NCBI GenBank assembly: GCA_031390755.1 | Contig: JANMTS010000094.1 | Span: 1 to 64,000, forward strand | Direction of reading: 5' to 3' | DNA length: 64,000 nucleotides | DNA from: DATMER01 sp031390755 | Lineage (GTDB): Bacteria > Acidobacteriota > Thermoanaerobaculia > Multivoradales > UBA5704 | Shown here: positions 33,755 to 41,019 of the stretch, piece by piece | Layout of the letters: every line of letters starts with the position of its first letter | Position numbering within the stretch: the stretch's first letter is position 1 | Program-made: the position numbers and the translations under genes | Notes under the pieces: model-generated | The model's database searches: none | What the model saw: only the letters and a program-made list of their open reading frames with translations | What the model was told of the DNA's origin: nothing

Positions 33755-35136
33755 AACGGGTCTTCCCCGCCGTAGTAGCTGGGCGCCGGAGCTTCAGCCG
33801 AGGACTCCCGGAAGGTCGTGGTCTCGCCCACCCAGACCAGGGGCAGGTCACCCGTCCCGCCGTGCCTATTCTTGGCGACGATCACCTCGGCGCCGGCCGG
33901 CGGCGCCTCCTGGTTGTAGGCGTGTTCGCGGTGGACGAAGGCCACGACGTCGGCGTCCTGCTCGATGGCGCCTGACTCTCGGAGATCCGCGAGAGAGGGC
34001 CGGAAACCTGACCGCTTCGTCACCTCGCGGCTGAGCTGGGATAGGGCGATCACCGGGATCCCCAGCGACTTGGCCAGATCCTTGAGGGCTCCGCTGATCC
34101 GTCCGACCTCGCTGGCGCGATTCTCCTCGCGCCGGCCCGGCCGGGGATGAACCAGCTGGAGGTAGTCGACGACCGCCAACACGATCCCCTGATCCTCGAC
34201 GGCTCGCCGGATCCGCCCCTCCAGGTGGGTGATGGACAGAGCGGCCGTGTCGTCGACGTAGAGCGGGGACTCGGCGAGCGTGCGACCGGCCTTGATGAGC
34301 CGCCCCCACTGATCGCGGGAAAGGAAGCCCTTGCGGACGATCGCGGAGGGCACGTCGCTCTCGGAGCAGAGCATGCGCAGCGCCAGCTCCTTCTCGGTCA
34401 TCTCCAGCGACCAGATGCCCACCGGCCGCCTTTGCCGGATCGCCACGTTCTGGGCGACGTTGGCGGCGAAGGCGCTTTTCCCGAGCCCGGGCCGGCCGGC
34501 GATGACGATCAGGTGCCCGGCGTGCAAGCCGGCCGTCAGATCGTCGAGCCGGCCGTAGCCGGTGGGCAGGCCTTGCAGGGTTTTGCGGCCTGCCTCTTCG
34601 ACCTGCTCGAGCAAGGGGGAGACGATGTCGACCATGGACCGGAGCCTTGGCCGGCTCGTCGCCGCGAGCAGTCCGGGCAGCTCGCCCTGGATGCGCGCGA
34701 GGGTCTCTTCGACCTCGGCCGAGCCGAAACCGTCGCGCATGGCGTCGCCCGCGAGGCGGAGGATGGACCGGCGGGTGGCACGCTCGACGATGATCTCGAC
34801 GTAGTTGTCGAGCCGACCAATGTCGGGAAGGTCGAGATCGAGGGTGGCCAGATAGGTCAGTCCGCCGATACGCTCAACGCCCCCTTGCTGCTCGAGCCTC
34901 GTCTGGAGCGTGAGCAGATCGACAAACGTGCCCTTCGCGTGAAGATCGAGCATCGCGCGATAGATGATCTGGTGGCTCTCGAGGAAGAAGTGCTCCACAG
35001 TCAGCTGGCTGACGACCTGCCCCATAACTCGGCCATCGAGCAACACTGACCCCAGCACGGCGCGCTCGCTCTCCGGGCTGTGCGGCTGCTCGATCGACGT
35101 CGGCACGAACGAGGGCTCTGTCGCGCGCCTGGTCAT
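33751..35136 (-). CDS. Replicative DNA helicase, DnaB family
   Basis: The 461-residue protein has the DnaB N-terminal domain (SPESERAVLGSVLLDGRVMG, residues 20-39) and a RecA-like domain. Walker A is GRPGLGKSA at 214-222, Walker B is AVVDYLQLV, and the tail contains SQLSREVTKRSGFRPSLADL then RESGAIEQDAD. It unwinds the phage replication fork. The start overlaps the stop of the loader gene by four bases. The pairing with a loader and an initiator is the phage O/P/helicase arrangement. Confidence 0.95.
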   Translation of the reverse strand: MTRRATEPSFVPTSIEQPHSPESERAVLGSVLLDGRVMGQVVSQLTVEHFFLESHQIIYRAMLDLHAKGTFVDLLTLQTRLEQQGGVERIGGLTYLATLDLDLPDIGRLDNYVEIIVERATRRSILRLAGDAMRDGFGSAEVEETLARIQGELPGLLAATSRPRLRSMVDIVSPLLEQVEEAGRKTLQGLPTGYGRLDDLTAGLHAGHLIVIAGRPGLGKSAFAANVAQNVAIRQRRPVGIWSLEMTEKELALRMLCSESDVPSAIVRKGFLSRDQWGRLIKAGRTLAESPLYVDDTAALSITHLEGRIRRAVEDQGIVLAVVDYLQLVHPRPGRREENRASEVGRISGALKDLAKSLGIPVIALSQLSREVTKRSGFRPSLADLRESGAIEQDADVVAFVHREHAYNQEAPPAGAEVIVAKNRHGGTGDLPLVWVGETTTFRESSAEAPAPSYYGGEDPF

Positions 35137-35834
35137 GCCTGCCCCGTCCTGGCCTTGGCGAGCCGCTCGTCGAGGCCGTCCACTTCGATCACCCGGCCGC
35201 TGAGCGCCCGTGACACCGCGGCGCCAAGGGAGCCCGTGGGGTACTTGCGGGCGTTGGCGCCGAGCGCGACGAGCGCCTCGGGATCGAGCTGCGAGGTCAC
35301 GATCGTCTGGGCTCCGTGTTGGTCGCGGTGGCGGATGAGCATGAGCATCCGACCGGCCGCGTAGTCGGTGAGGTAGCCGCTGAACGGCTCGTCGAGCACC
35401 AGGAACGGGGTGTGGCAGAGGCGCGGCAGCACCACTTGTTCGCTGCCCGAATCCATCTCCCGGCTGAGCTCGCCCATCAGGGTCATGCCGTCGATCCACA
35501 AGCCCCGGCCGCCTCGCGCGAGGTGCTCGGCGAGGAGGACCGTGGCGGCCGAAGTCTTGCCGGTACCGGTCGGACCCCAGAGGCAGAGCCACTGCTCGCC
35601 AGCCGCCGGCCAGCCGCCGACCTGGAACGTGGGGCGGCCGAAGAACGCCATCCAGGCCTCCCGGGTAGCGTGCTGGCGAAACTTCCAGGGCACGCCGGCC
35701 TTGGCCAGAAGGGAGGCCAGCGGCGGACGATCGAGCTTCGCCAGGCAGTCATGGCAGAGTCTTTGCGTGGGAGGCGCCTCCGGACCGAGGGTGACCTGGG
35801 CCTCGCCGCACCCAGAGCAGGGCCAATCGGTCAC
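35133..35834 (-). CDS. DnaC/IstB-like helicase loader ATPase
   Basis: The 233-residue protein begins with a small zinc site (C6, C9, C27, C30: CSGCG and CHDC). It has an AAA+ domain with Walker A GPTGTGKT at 87-94 and Walker B FLVLDEP near 150, plus the sensor phrase TIVTSQLDPEALVAL. This is the DnaC-type build that loads DnaB at an origin. It lies between the initiator and helicase genes, overlapping both by four bases. Confidence 0.9.
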   Translation of the reverse strand: MTDWPCSGCGEAQVTLGPEAPPTQRLCHDCLAKLDRPPLASLLAKAGVPWKFRQHATREAWMAFFGRPTFQVGGWPAAGEQWLCLWGPTGTGKTSAATVLLAEHLARGGRGLWIDGMTLMGELSREMDSGSEQVVLPRLCHTPFLVLDEPFSGYLTDYAAGRMLMLIRHRDQHGAQTIVTSQLDPEALVALGANARKYPTGSLGAAVSRALSGRVIEVDGLDERLAKARTGQA

Positions 35835-36601
35835 GCCGCACCTCCACGACGGCCGGCGAGCGCCGCGGCCTGGTCAAGGCGCCGGCGATCGGCGACCGAG
35901 CGTGCCGGGACGGCCGGCGCCAGGGGTTTGCCCACACCGGAGACCCGGTGCTTGACGGCTGCGAAAACGTACTCGGGACCCTTCGTGGTGAGGTGCCCGG
36001 CGCCGGCCAGCTCGTCGAGCAGGGCACAGAGCGGATCCATGCCGCCGAGCCGCTTGGCCCAGTGGTTCAGGAGACCCGGAGCCGGAGGCTCCGCACCGAC
36101 GGCCCGATAGACCTCGGCCGCTCTGGCATGGGGAGGCAGCCGCCGTGTTGTTGGTGTTGTTGTTGGGGGGGTGGGGGTATAGGGGGGTCTGGGGGGAAAA
36201 GGGGGCGGGGGAAACGGCGAAACCTGGCCTTCGGCATCCGTGTCACCCTTTAGGCCGGAAAGGGTGACATCCGAGCCGGAAAGGGTGACATTCAGGTCAC
36301 CCTTTTGCCCGTCGAAAAGGGTGACATCCTCCGAAAGGGTGACATTCAGGTCACCCTTTTCCGGGCTGCTGGAAAGGGTGACATCCGAGCTGGTGCGGAC
36401 CCGGTACTGGGCAGGCCTGCCTCGCCCGCCGGCTTTGCGGACGGCGAAGATGTCGCCGGCCGCTTCGAGCAGGCGGAGGAGGCGCTGGATGTGGCGGTCG
36501 CTCAGGCCGCCCAGGGTGCCGGCAAGATGAGCGACGCTGACTTCGGCGAGCCCGTCGGCAGAGGCGCGGACCCGCAGCTCTTGGAGCAGGATGGGCGCCA
36601 T
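35831..36601 (-). CDS. Phage replication initiator-like protein with iteron-coded linker
   Basis: The 256-residue protein has an N-terminal winged helix (LSDRHIQRLLRLLEAAGDIF, about residues 35-54). Then comes a linker of near-repeats (SSDVTLSS, KGDLNVTLSEDVTLF, KGDLNVTLSGSDVTL) translated from the DNA iterons. A Pro/Thr-rich stretch (FPPRPPYTPTPPTTTPTT) follows, and a C-terminal domain (ARAAEVYRAVGAEPPAPGLL) that likely contacts the loader. Layout and gene order match lambda O, whose gene also contains the origin. The function is inferred from this arrangement, not from sequence identity. Confidence 0.7.
   Translation of the reverse strand: MAPILLQELRVRASADGLAEVSVAHLAGTLGGLSDRHIQRLLRLLEAAGDIFAVRKAGGRGRPAQYRVRTSSDVTLSSSPEKGDLNVTLSEDVTLFDGQKGDLNVTLSGSDVTLSGLKGDTDAEGQVSPFPPPPFPPRPPYTPTPPTTTPTTRRLPPHARAAEVYRAVGAEPPAPGLLNHWAKRLGGMDPLCALLDELAGAGHLTTKGPEYVFAAVKHRVSGVGKPLAPAVPARSVADRRRLDQAAALAGRRGGAA
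36241..36383. repeat. Iteron cluster, candidate phage replication origin
   Basis: The 11-base motif AAAGGGTGACA occurs in direct orientation at 36259, 36280, 36316, 36334 and 36373. It occurs inverted at 36241-36251, 36297-36305 and 36351-36359. Twice a direct and an inverted copy form a hairpin with a 10-base stem and ATTCAG loop (36280-36305 and 36334-36359). The cluster is inside the initiator-like gene, as in lambda. A G-run region (36155-36213) is adjacent. This looks like a binding array for the initiator and an origin. Confidence 0.75.
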
Positions 36602-36603
36602 GT

Positions 36604-37362
36604 TCAACCCGCGCTCTCCGTCGCGGCCGCGATCGTGGCGCCGAGCCGGCCCAGAGCCCGGCCGAGCACTGCCAGGGCGTCGAAGGGCGCATCGCAGCAC
36701 ACCGTGAGGGCGGTGCCGGCGGCGCGGAAGGCGCTGGCCAGCTCGCCGCCGCGGTAGGCGGCTAGGAGGTGCTGGCGGTAGGCCTCCTGCGCCTCGGCCG
36801 CGCTGAGGGTGCCCTCGGCGACCCGTTGCGCCAGGCTGGCCGTGGGCGCGGCCACGTGGGGCATGCCCGGGCTCAGGTCGACCAGCAGGCCGGCGTACAG
36901 CACCGGCCTGGCCGAGCACAGCCGGACCGACACACCCGCCAACGGTGCGGCCGAAACCTGCGCCTTGGGCTCTGTAGGCTTTCCGCGCGGGATCGGGCGG
37001 CCGGGAGGGGGTTGGGTACCACTCGCCGCGGCAAGGCGCCAGATCCACGAGGACGAGCCGGAGCCGGCGTCGTAGGGCTTGCCCTCGAGCTCGACGCCCA
37101 GGCGCCGAAGGTCGCGAAGCCGGCGATCGCCAGCCGAGCCGCCGGCCCAGGGCTCGCGAAACACCCAGACAGGAACCCAGCCTGCCGGCGCCATGCCTTG
37201 CCCCACGCGGAAGCAATGGGCGGTCTCCTGCGTCAGTCGTAGAATCTCAAAGACGCGGGCAATGGAGCCCGAGAGGTGCCGGACGCCGGGAAGATCGACG
37301 TCGTTCCGCAGCGCCCAATGGACCGGCTTGCCGGCCTGATAGTGCGCCTGTACCGCGATCAC
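36604..37362 (-). CDS. Phage protein of unknown function in early operon
   Basis: The 252-residue protein ends two bases before the initiator start and begins by overlapping the next gene by four bases. The N-terminal half contains HLSGSIARVFEILRLTQE and CFRVGQGMAPAGWVPVWVFR; the C-terminal half is Ala-rich and helical. I do not recognise a domain. Position suggests a role in replication or its control. Confidence 0.55.
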   Translation of the reverse strand: MIAVQAHYQAGKPVHWALRNDVDLPGVRHLSGSIARVFEILRLTQETAHCFRVGQGMAPAGWVPVWVFREPWAGGSAGDRRLRDLRRLGVELEGKPYDAGSGSSSWIWRLAAASGTQPPPGRPIPRGKPTEPKAQVSAAPLAGVSVRLCSARPVLYAGLLVDLSPGMPHVAAPTASLAQRVAEGTLSAAEAQEAYRQHLLAAYRGGELASAFRAAGTALTVCCDAPFDALAVLGRALGRLGATIAAATESAG

Positions 37363-38264
37363 GCTGCCGCCTCCTGGATCTCACGGAGCACAGCCATTTC
37401 GGCCCGCCACTCGGCGGCCATGGTTCTCCAGTGGACCGGCCGGTCCACTCCGCGTGCGAGCAGCTCGCGCACCAGCTCGGACTGCCCCCAGCGCCGCGGG
37501 ACGACCTCACCGCGGTCCACCCGGGCGGCAAGACGCAGCACCCGGGCCTCGGTCGACAGCAGGCACCTGCGGCGCCCGCCGAGCTGGAGCCCGCTCGTCG
37601 CCGCGGCGTACCCGAGGTGCTGTGCGACCTCCCTGCGCGCGAACCCCATGGCGAGGAGGCGCCGGAGCGTCCGGTTGGTAGTCGCGGCGTCGACGAGCGC
37701 CCCGTCCGCCCGGGCGTCCTCCGGCCGGACGCCGAGTACCCGTCGCTCGGTGCTCGCCCGGATGCGCGGGCGTTTGCCCGTGATGACTTCGTTCAGGACG
37801 TTTGGCGAGACGTCGGTGACGGCCGCGACAGACTTGTATCCGACCCCGGCGCGCCGGAGGGAGAGGAGGTGCTCCCTGGCCGGCCCGGAGTCGACGAGGC
37901 CGTCCCAGACGGTGTGGCGCTCGACGCAGAGGCGGCACACGCCACCGCCGCCTCTAAGCCACGCTCCGCCATCTCGGCCGACGCAGGGGAGACCAACGGC
38001 GCCTGGGCAGAGCATGACCCGGTGCTCGCGACCGCCGCGCGAGATCGAGCCCGGCACCGGCGGTCCGTTCGGGCGGACCGCGTCGGCCAGGCGGGCAGCG
38101 GCGATCTGACGCGACTTGTGGCGGCGCCGATTGGCGCCGCGACACGGCTCACATCGGCAACCGGCTACGTAGCAGGCGCGGTTGCCGTGATCCGACCGCG
38201 GTCCGAGGATCATCCTGCTCACGGCCTCGGCCCGCTTGGCTGGGATCTCGGTCGAGCTGATCAT
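37359..38264 (-). CDS. Phage protein with zinc clusters and HTH segments
   Basis: The ATG at 38264 overlaps the previous stop by four bases and gives 301 residues. The N-terminal third has several Cys clusters (CYVAGCRCEPC, CPGAVGLPC, CRLCVERH). The rest has repeated HTH-like segments (SLRRAGVGYKSVAAVTDVSP; RRLLAMGFARREVAQHLGYA). The build suggests a DNA-binding protein assembled from HTH repeats, perhaps a regulator of the early operon. The specific function is unknown. Confidence 0.55.
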   Translation of the reverse strand: MISSTEIPAKRAEAVSRMILGPRSDHGNRACYVAGCRCEPCRGANRRRHKSRQIAAARLADAVRPNGPPVPGSISRGGREHRVMLCPGAVGLPCVGRDGGAWLRGGGGVCRLCVERHTVWDGLVDSGPAREHLLSLRRAGVGYKSVAAVTDVSPNVLNEVITGKRPRIRASTERRVLGVRPEDARADGALVDAATTNRTLRRLLAMGFARREVAQHLGYAAATSGLQLGGRRRCLLSTEARVLRLAARVDRGEVVPRRWGQSELVRELLARGVDRPVHWRTMAAEWRAEMAVLREIQEAAA

Positions 38265-38482
38265 GGCCGCCTCCCTGCGCCCACTGACGCGCGCCGCGAG
38301 GCCTCCAGCGCCGCGATGCCCTCCGCGGTTACGATCCACTCGAGGGACGTGGCCTCCTGGACCCAGCAGCGTGCCTCCGCGGTGTGGGTCGCGCACAGGT
38401 AGATGCCCTCGTCAAAGAGCTGGCTCGCCGGATTGCCGCAGATGTGGCAGGAGGGCGTCGAAGGGTTCGTCTCGTCGTACAA
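38261..38482 (-). CDS. Small Cys-containing phage protein
   Basis: A TTG at 38482, preceded by a GGGG run, gives 73 residues (starting LYDETNPSTPSCHICGNPAS). A CxxC pair and a later CATH make a small zinc site plausible. The longer frame to 38758 lies within the upstream gene and is not favoured. Start choice is uncertain. Confidence 0.4.
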   Translation of the reverse strand: MYDETNPSTPSCHICGNPASQLFDEGIYLCATHTAEARCWVQEATSLEWIVTAEGIAALEASRRASVGAGRRP

Positions 38483-38492
38483 ACGGAGCCCC

Positions 38493-38786
38493 CTAATCCA
38501 CCGCTCGCACGGTGCGCCAGGCCGCGTGGTGCCGGCGGCGCTCGAGAGCGATCGCGTCGTCGAGGCGCTGCCAGACCGTCCTGCGCGCCTGGTCGAGACT
38601 GACCACCCGATCCATGTACTCGGCCTGGCACGTGTGCTCGGGGGCGTAGCCCACGAGCTCGCAGTGCATCGCGGCGGCGCTGCCCATCCCAGGCAGGCCG
38701 GGCTGGCCCCGCCAGTGCGGGCAGGCGTCGCGGGCGCAGAGGTAGAGGACGGAGCCATCGTCGTCCTTCGCCTCCTGGGCAGACAT
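38493..38786 (-). CDS. Small phage protein of unknown function
   Basis: The ATG at 38786 gives 97 residues (MSAQEAKDDDGSVLYLCARD, then ACPHWRGQPG). It ends with a charged helix (SLDQARRTVWQRLDDAIALE). A CxxxxC motif near the start may bind metal. It sits in line with the leftward operon. Confidence 0.5.
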   Translation of the reverse strand: MSAQEAKDDDGSVLYLCARDACPHWRGQPGLPGMGSAAAMHCELVGYAPEHTCQAEYMDRVVSLDQARRTVWQRLDDAIALERRRHHAAWRTVRAVD

Positions 38787-38821
38787 CCGTGCCCCTGAGC
38801 TGTGGGTGAGCTGCACGAGCC

Positions 38822-39328
38822 TCACGCGGCCACCTGGTTCAGGAAAATCATCCAGTGGGTGCCGGCCCGCTTTCCAGCAGTGTTGCCGAAGAGCGGCGGC
38901 TGAGGTGAAAGAGCCAGCACTTCGCGGATTGGGACCTGGTTTTCTGACCACTTGAACACCAGGGTTCCCGAGGCCTTCAGGACGCGAAAGCCCTCCGCAA
39001 ATCCGCGCTGGAGGTCCGACCTCCAGTCCCTCCCGAGCTTGCCGTACTTGGCGGCCATCCAGGAGCCGCGGCCGGCCCTAATCAGGTGCGGGGGATCGAA
39101 GACCACAAGATCGAAGGTTTGATCCGCAAAAGGCAGAGATCTGAAGTCGCAGGCCACGTCGGGCTCGATCCGTACGGATCGCTTGCCGTCGGCGCGCCCG
39201 TGCGAGCGATCGGCGACGACGAGGGTTTCGATTCGGCGATCGCCGAAGACTGTCGATGTGTGTTCCCGGTCGAACCACAGCATGCGGCTGCCACAACACA
39301 TGTCGAGGGCGACCGGCGGCCGAGCCAT
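38822..39328 (-). CDS. Class I SAM-dependent methyltransferase (phage)
   Basis: The 168-residue protein opens with VALDMCCGSRMLWFD, which resembles motif I of small phage DNA methyltransferases. It has FDLVVFDPPHLIRAG, the DPPH catalytic-type motif, and FRVLKASGTLVFKWSENQVP. Such proteins usually methylate DNA bases and can shield phage DNA from restriction. The target sequence is unknown. It is in the early operon, one base after the next gene's end. Confidence 0.75.
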   Translation of the reverse strand: MARPPVALDMCCGSRMLWFDREHTSTVFGDRRIETLVVADRSHGRADGKRSVRIEPDVACDFRSLPFADQTFDLVVFDPPHLIRAGRGSWMAAKYGKLGRDWRSDLQRGFAEGFRVLKASGTLVFKWSENQVPIREVLALSPQPPLFGNTAGKRAGTHWMIFLNQVAA

Positions 39329-39802
39329 CTATGGCTCCCCCAGGTGGCGCTTGATGCGCGCGAGCAGATCGGCCTTGCGGGCCTGGTACGCATCGACGTC
39401 AACGTCACCGCCGCCCTTGTGCTGGCGATCAAGCTCGCGGAGCAGATCGAGCACCTCGGTCACAGTCGGCCGCGCCGCGGCCTCGGCGATGCCCTGGCCG
39501 GCGAAGACGTCGCCGGCCACCAGCTGGCCGAACGTGATGTCGTGGCGGCGGTCCGAAACGAGCGTGCCTTGGTCCACCAGCTCCACGACCAGGTCGCCGA
39601 AGCCCAGGCACGGATCGGGTTGCAGGATCTCGATCTGGGCAGGCGTGGCCAGATAGCGGCCCCCCTGCCAGTCGACGGCGTAGTCGCCCCAGGATCCGCT
39701 CCCGAGGGGCTCGTAGGCTGTTACGTGGACCTCGGCGCCGGCCGGGATGGTGGGCAGGTCCGGGCCGGTGATCGCGGCGAGAGCCCGGGCCGGGAGCCTC
39801 AC
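39329..39802 (-). CDS. Phage protein of unknown function
   Basis: A GTG at 39802 overlaps the upstream stop (GTGA) and gives 157 residues, starting VVRLPARALAAITG. The first half is beta-rich (AEVHVTAYEPLGSGSWGDYA) and the end is a coiled helix (VTEVLDLLRELDRQHKGGGD). No family recognised. Confidence 0.5.
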   Translation of the reverse strand: MRLPARALAAITGPDLPTIPAGAEVHVTAYEPLGSGSWGDYAVDWQGGRYLATPAQIEILQPDPCLGFGDLVVELVDQGTLVSDRRHDITFGQLVAGDVFAGQGIAEAAARPTVTEVLDLLRELDRQHKGGGDVDVDAYQARKADLLARIKRHLGEP

Positions 39803-40098
39803 GACGGGGCTCCGTGCTGAGCGGCACCCGCCGTTCTGCCCGGTAACGCACCGGGTGAACGCGGACCTCGGGGAGGCACGGCGTAGGCCAGTACCTGCCT
39901 CCATGAGGGCGAGAAGGCCTCACCCTCTAACCACCCCCCTTCCTGCCGCGACAGATCCTTCATCACTTCCGCGCCACCCGGCAGCCGGACCCAGCAGAGG
40001 TAGACGATTCCAAGCGAATCGGCAGGCGGCGGAACCAACTCCGGATCAAGCCAGAGGATGGTCTCCGTGGCGATGACGCCATTGGCGATGTCTGTCAT
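39799..40098 (-). CDS. Small phage protein of unknown function
   Basis: A 99-residue protein with an ATG start (MTDIANGVIATETILWLDPE). The C-terminal 30 residues are low-complexity. It overlaps its neighbours by four bases on each side, which supports a translated frame. Confidence 0.5.
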   Translation of the reverse strand: MTDIANGVIATETILWLDPELVPPPADSLGIVYLCWVRLPGGAEVMKDLSRQEGGWLEGEAFSPSWRQVLAYAVPPRGPRSPGALPGRTAGAAQHGAPS

Positions 40099-40304
40099 GG
40101 AGTCTCCAGGAGCGGCCGTACCTCAGCCGGACGTACGCCGCTGAGGACTCGCTCACCGTCAGGCAGGGATAGATGCAGGAAGTCGCCGCCCAGGCGACCC
40201 TGGTCGGGATAGATGCCGGAAATCTCTAGCTCGCAGCCGACGCCGAAGCTGCCGACGTGGGTTTCGAAGGAGCGCAGGAGGGCGACGCGGGCGGGACGCA
40301 TCAC
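40095..40304 (-). CDS. Small phage protein of unknown function
   Basis: A 69-residue, mainly beta-structured protein (MRPARVALLRSFETHVGSFG, then CELEISGIYPDQGRLGGDF). It overlaps both neighbours by four bases in the early operon. No family recognised. Confidence 0.5.
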   Translation of the reverse strand: MMRPARVALLRSFETHVGSFGVGCELEISGIYPDQGRLGGDFLHLSLPDGERVLSGVRPAEVRPLLETP

Positions 40305-40579
40305 CGGTCCCTCGGGACGAGCCGCACCAGCACGATGTTGGGTGACTCGCTATCTGTAAGCCGCTCAAGGCGCGCTTGCGGGCTCCTGGCCTTCCGGTAC
40401 TGCTGTTGAAGATTCGTTGCAATGCGGCCTGCAGCGGTCGCCGAGCTAGCCTCAATCGGCAGCCACTGACCAGAGCCTGCGAGCGCCCGGAGACGAGCGT
40501 GGATTGCGCGGTAGCTTTGCCGCGGTGTTGGCCCAGCGCAAGACCGAGGCGGCAACAGGCGGAACGCGGTAGCTTGCAT
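40301..40579 (-). CDS. First gene of the leftward early operon
   Basis: A 92-residue basic protein (MQATAFRLLPPRSCAGPTPR). There is no ribosome site before the ATG. The proposed promoter (-10 at 40592-40587) would start transcription at the ATG itself, so the mRNA is probably leaderless. As the first early gene under the repressor operator, it takes the place of lambda N or cro, but it has no clear similarity to either. Confidence 0.55.
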   Translation of the reverse strand: MQATAFRLLPPRSCAGPTPRQSYRAIHARLRALAGSGQWLPIEASSATAAGRIATNLQQQYRKARSPQARLERLTDSESPNIVLVRLVPRDR

Positions 40580-40586
40580 GGCGGGT

Positions 40587-40615
40587 AGGGTACAGCACCG
40601 CAATGCTGTAGTCAA
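40587..40615 (-). promoter_or_regulatory. Early leftward promoter with operator in its spacer
   Basis: On the minus strand TTGACT (40615-40610) and TACCCT (40592-40587) are 17 bases apart. The spacer and edges are the inverted repeat TACAGCA/TGCTGTA (40591-40597 and 40604-40610). A repressor bound there would block polymerase directly. The divergent HTH gene starts 71 bases to the right and is the likely repressor. Confidence 0.65.
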
Positions 40616-40680
40616 CATCACAAATGCACAAGGCCAGCATCGCGCCAGCCAAGTGTTTGAATGTGCTACCTTTGACTCGC

Positions 40681-41019
40681 ATGGATAGCCCTTCCAGCGT
40701 TGGAGAAGCCGAGGCTCAACGCCTGAAACTGGCGCTGCGAGCCGAAATCGACCGAACTAGAGTGGATCTGCGGGAGCTGTCGGCCCGAACGGGCCGCTCA
40801 GAGGGCTATTGGTCGCAGGTGTTTCAGGGGCGCGTAGCCTTCCGGGTTGACCACGTCTTTACCGCGCTTCACGCGATTGGCGCCGCACCTGACGAGTTCT
40901 TTGCCCAGTTCTACGGCGGCGCGGCTAAGAGCGCACCTGGGGAGACGATCGAAGAGGCAGTACTGCGGACACTACGGCGGCTCGGGATATCCGCGAGCGC
41001 CGCTGAGGCAAAACCCTAG
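40681..41019 (+). CDS. cI-like HTH repressor candidate
   Basis: A 112-residue protein with an XRE-type helix-turn-helix (LRELSARTGRSEGYWSQVFQ, residues 27-46) and a C-terminal helical part (TIEEAVLRTLRRLGISASA). It has no peptidase domain, so induction would not use RecA-driven self-cleavage. A TGCTACCTT extended -10 lies 8 bases before the ATG, so its message is probably also leaderless. It is convergent with the TPR gene, overlapping it by four bases, and divergent from the early promoter. Confidence 0.7.
   Translation: MDSPSSVGEAEAQRLKLALRAEIDRTRVDLRELSARTGRSEGYWSQVFQGRVAFRVDHVFTALHAIGAAPDEFFAQFYGGAAKSAPGETIEEAVLRTLRRLGISASAAEAKP

Noticed and set aside
36241..36383. The iteron cluster as a CRISPR or terminator array
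   Set aside because: The motif is 11 bases in mixed orientation inside a coding gene; spacing fits initiator binding sites better.
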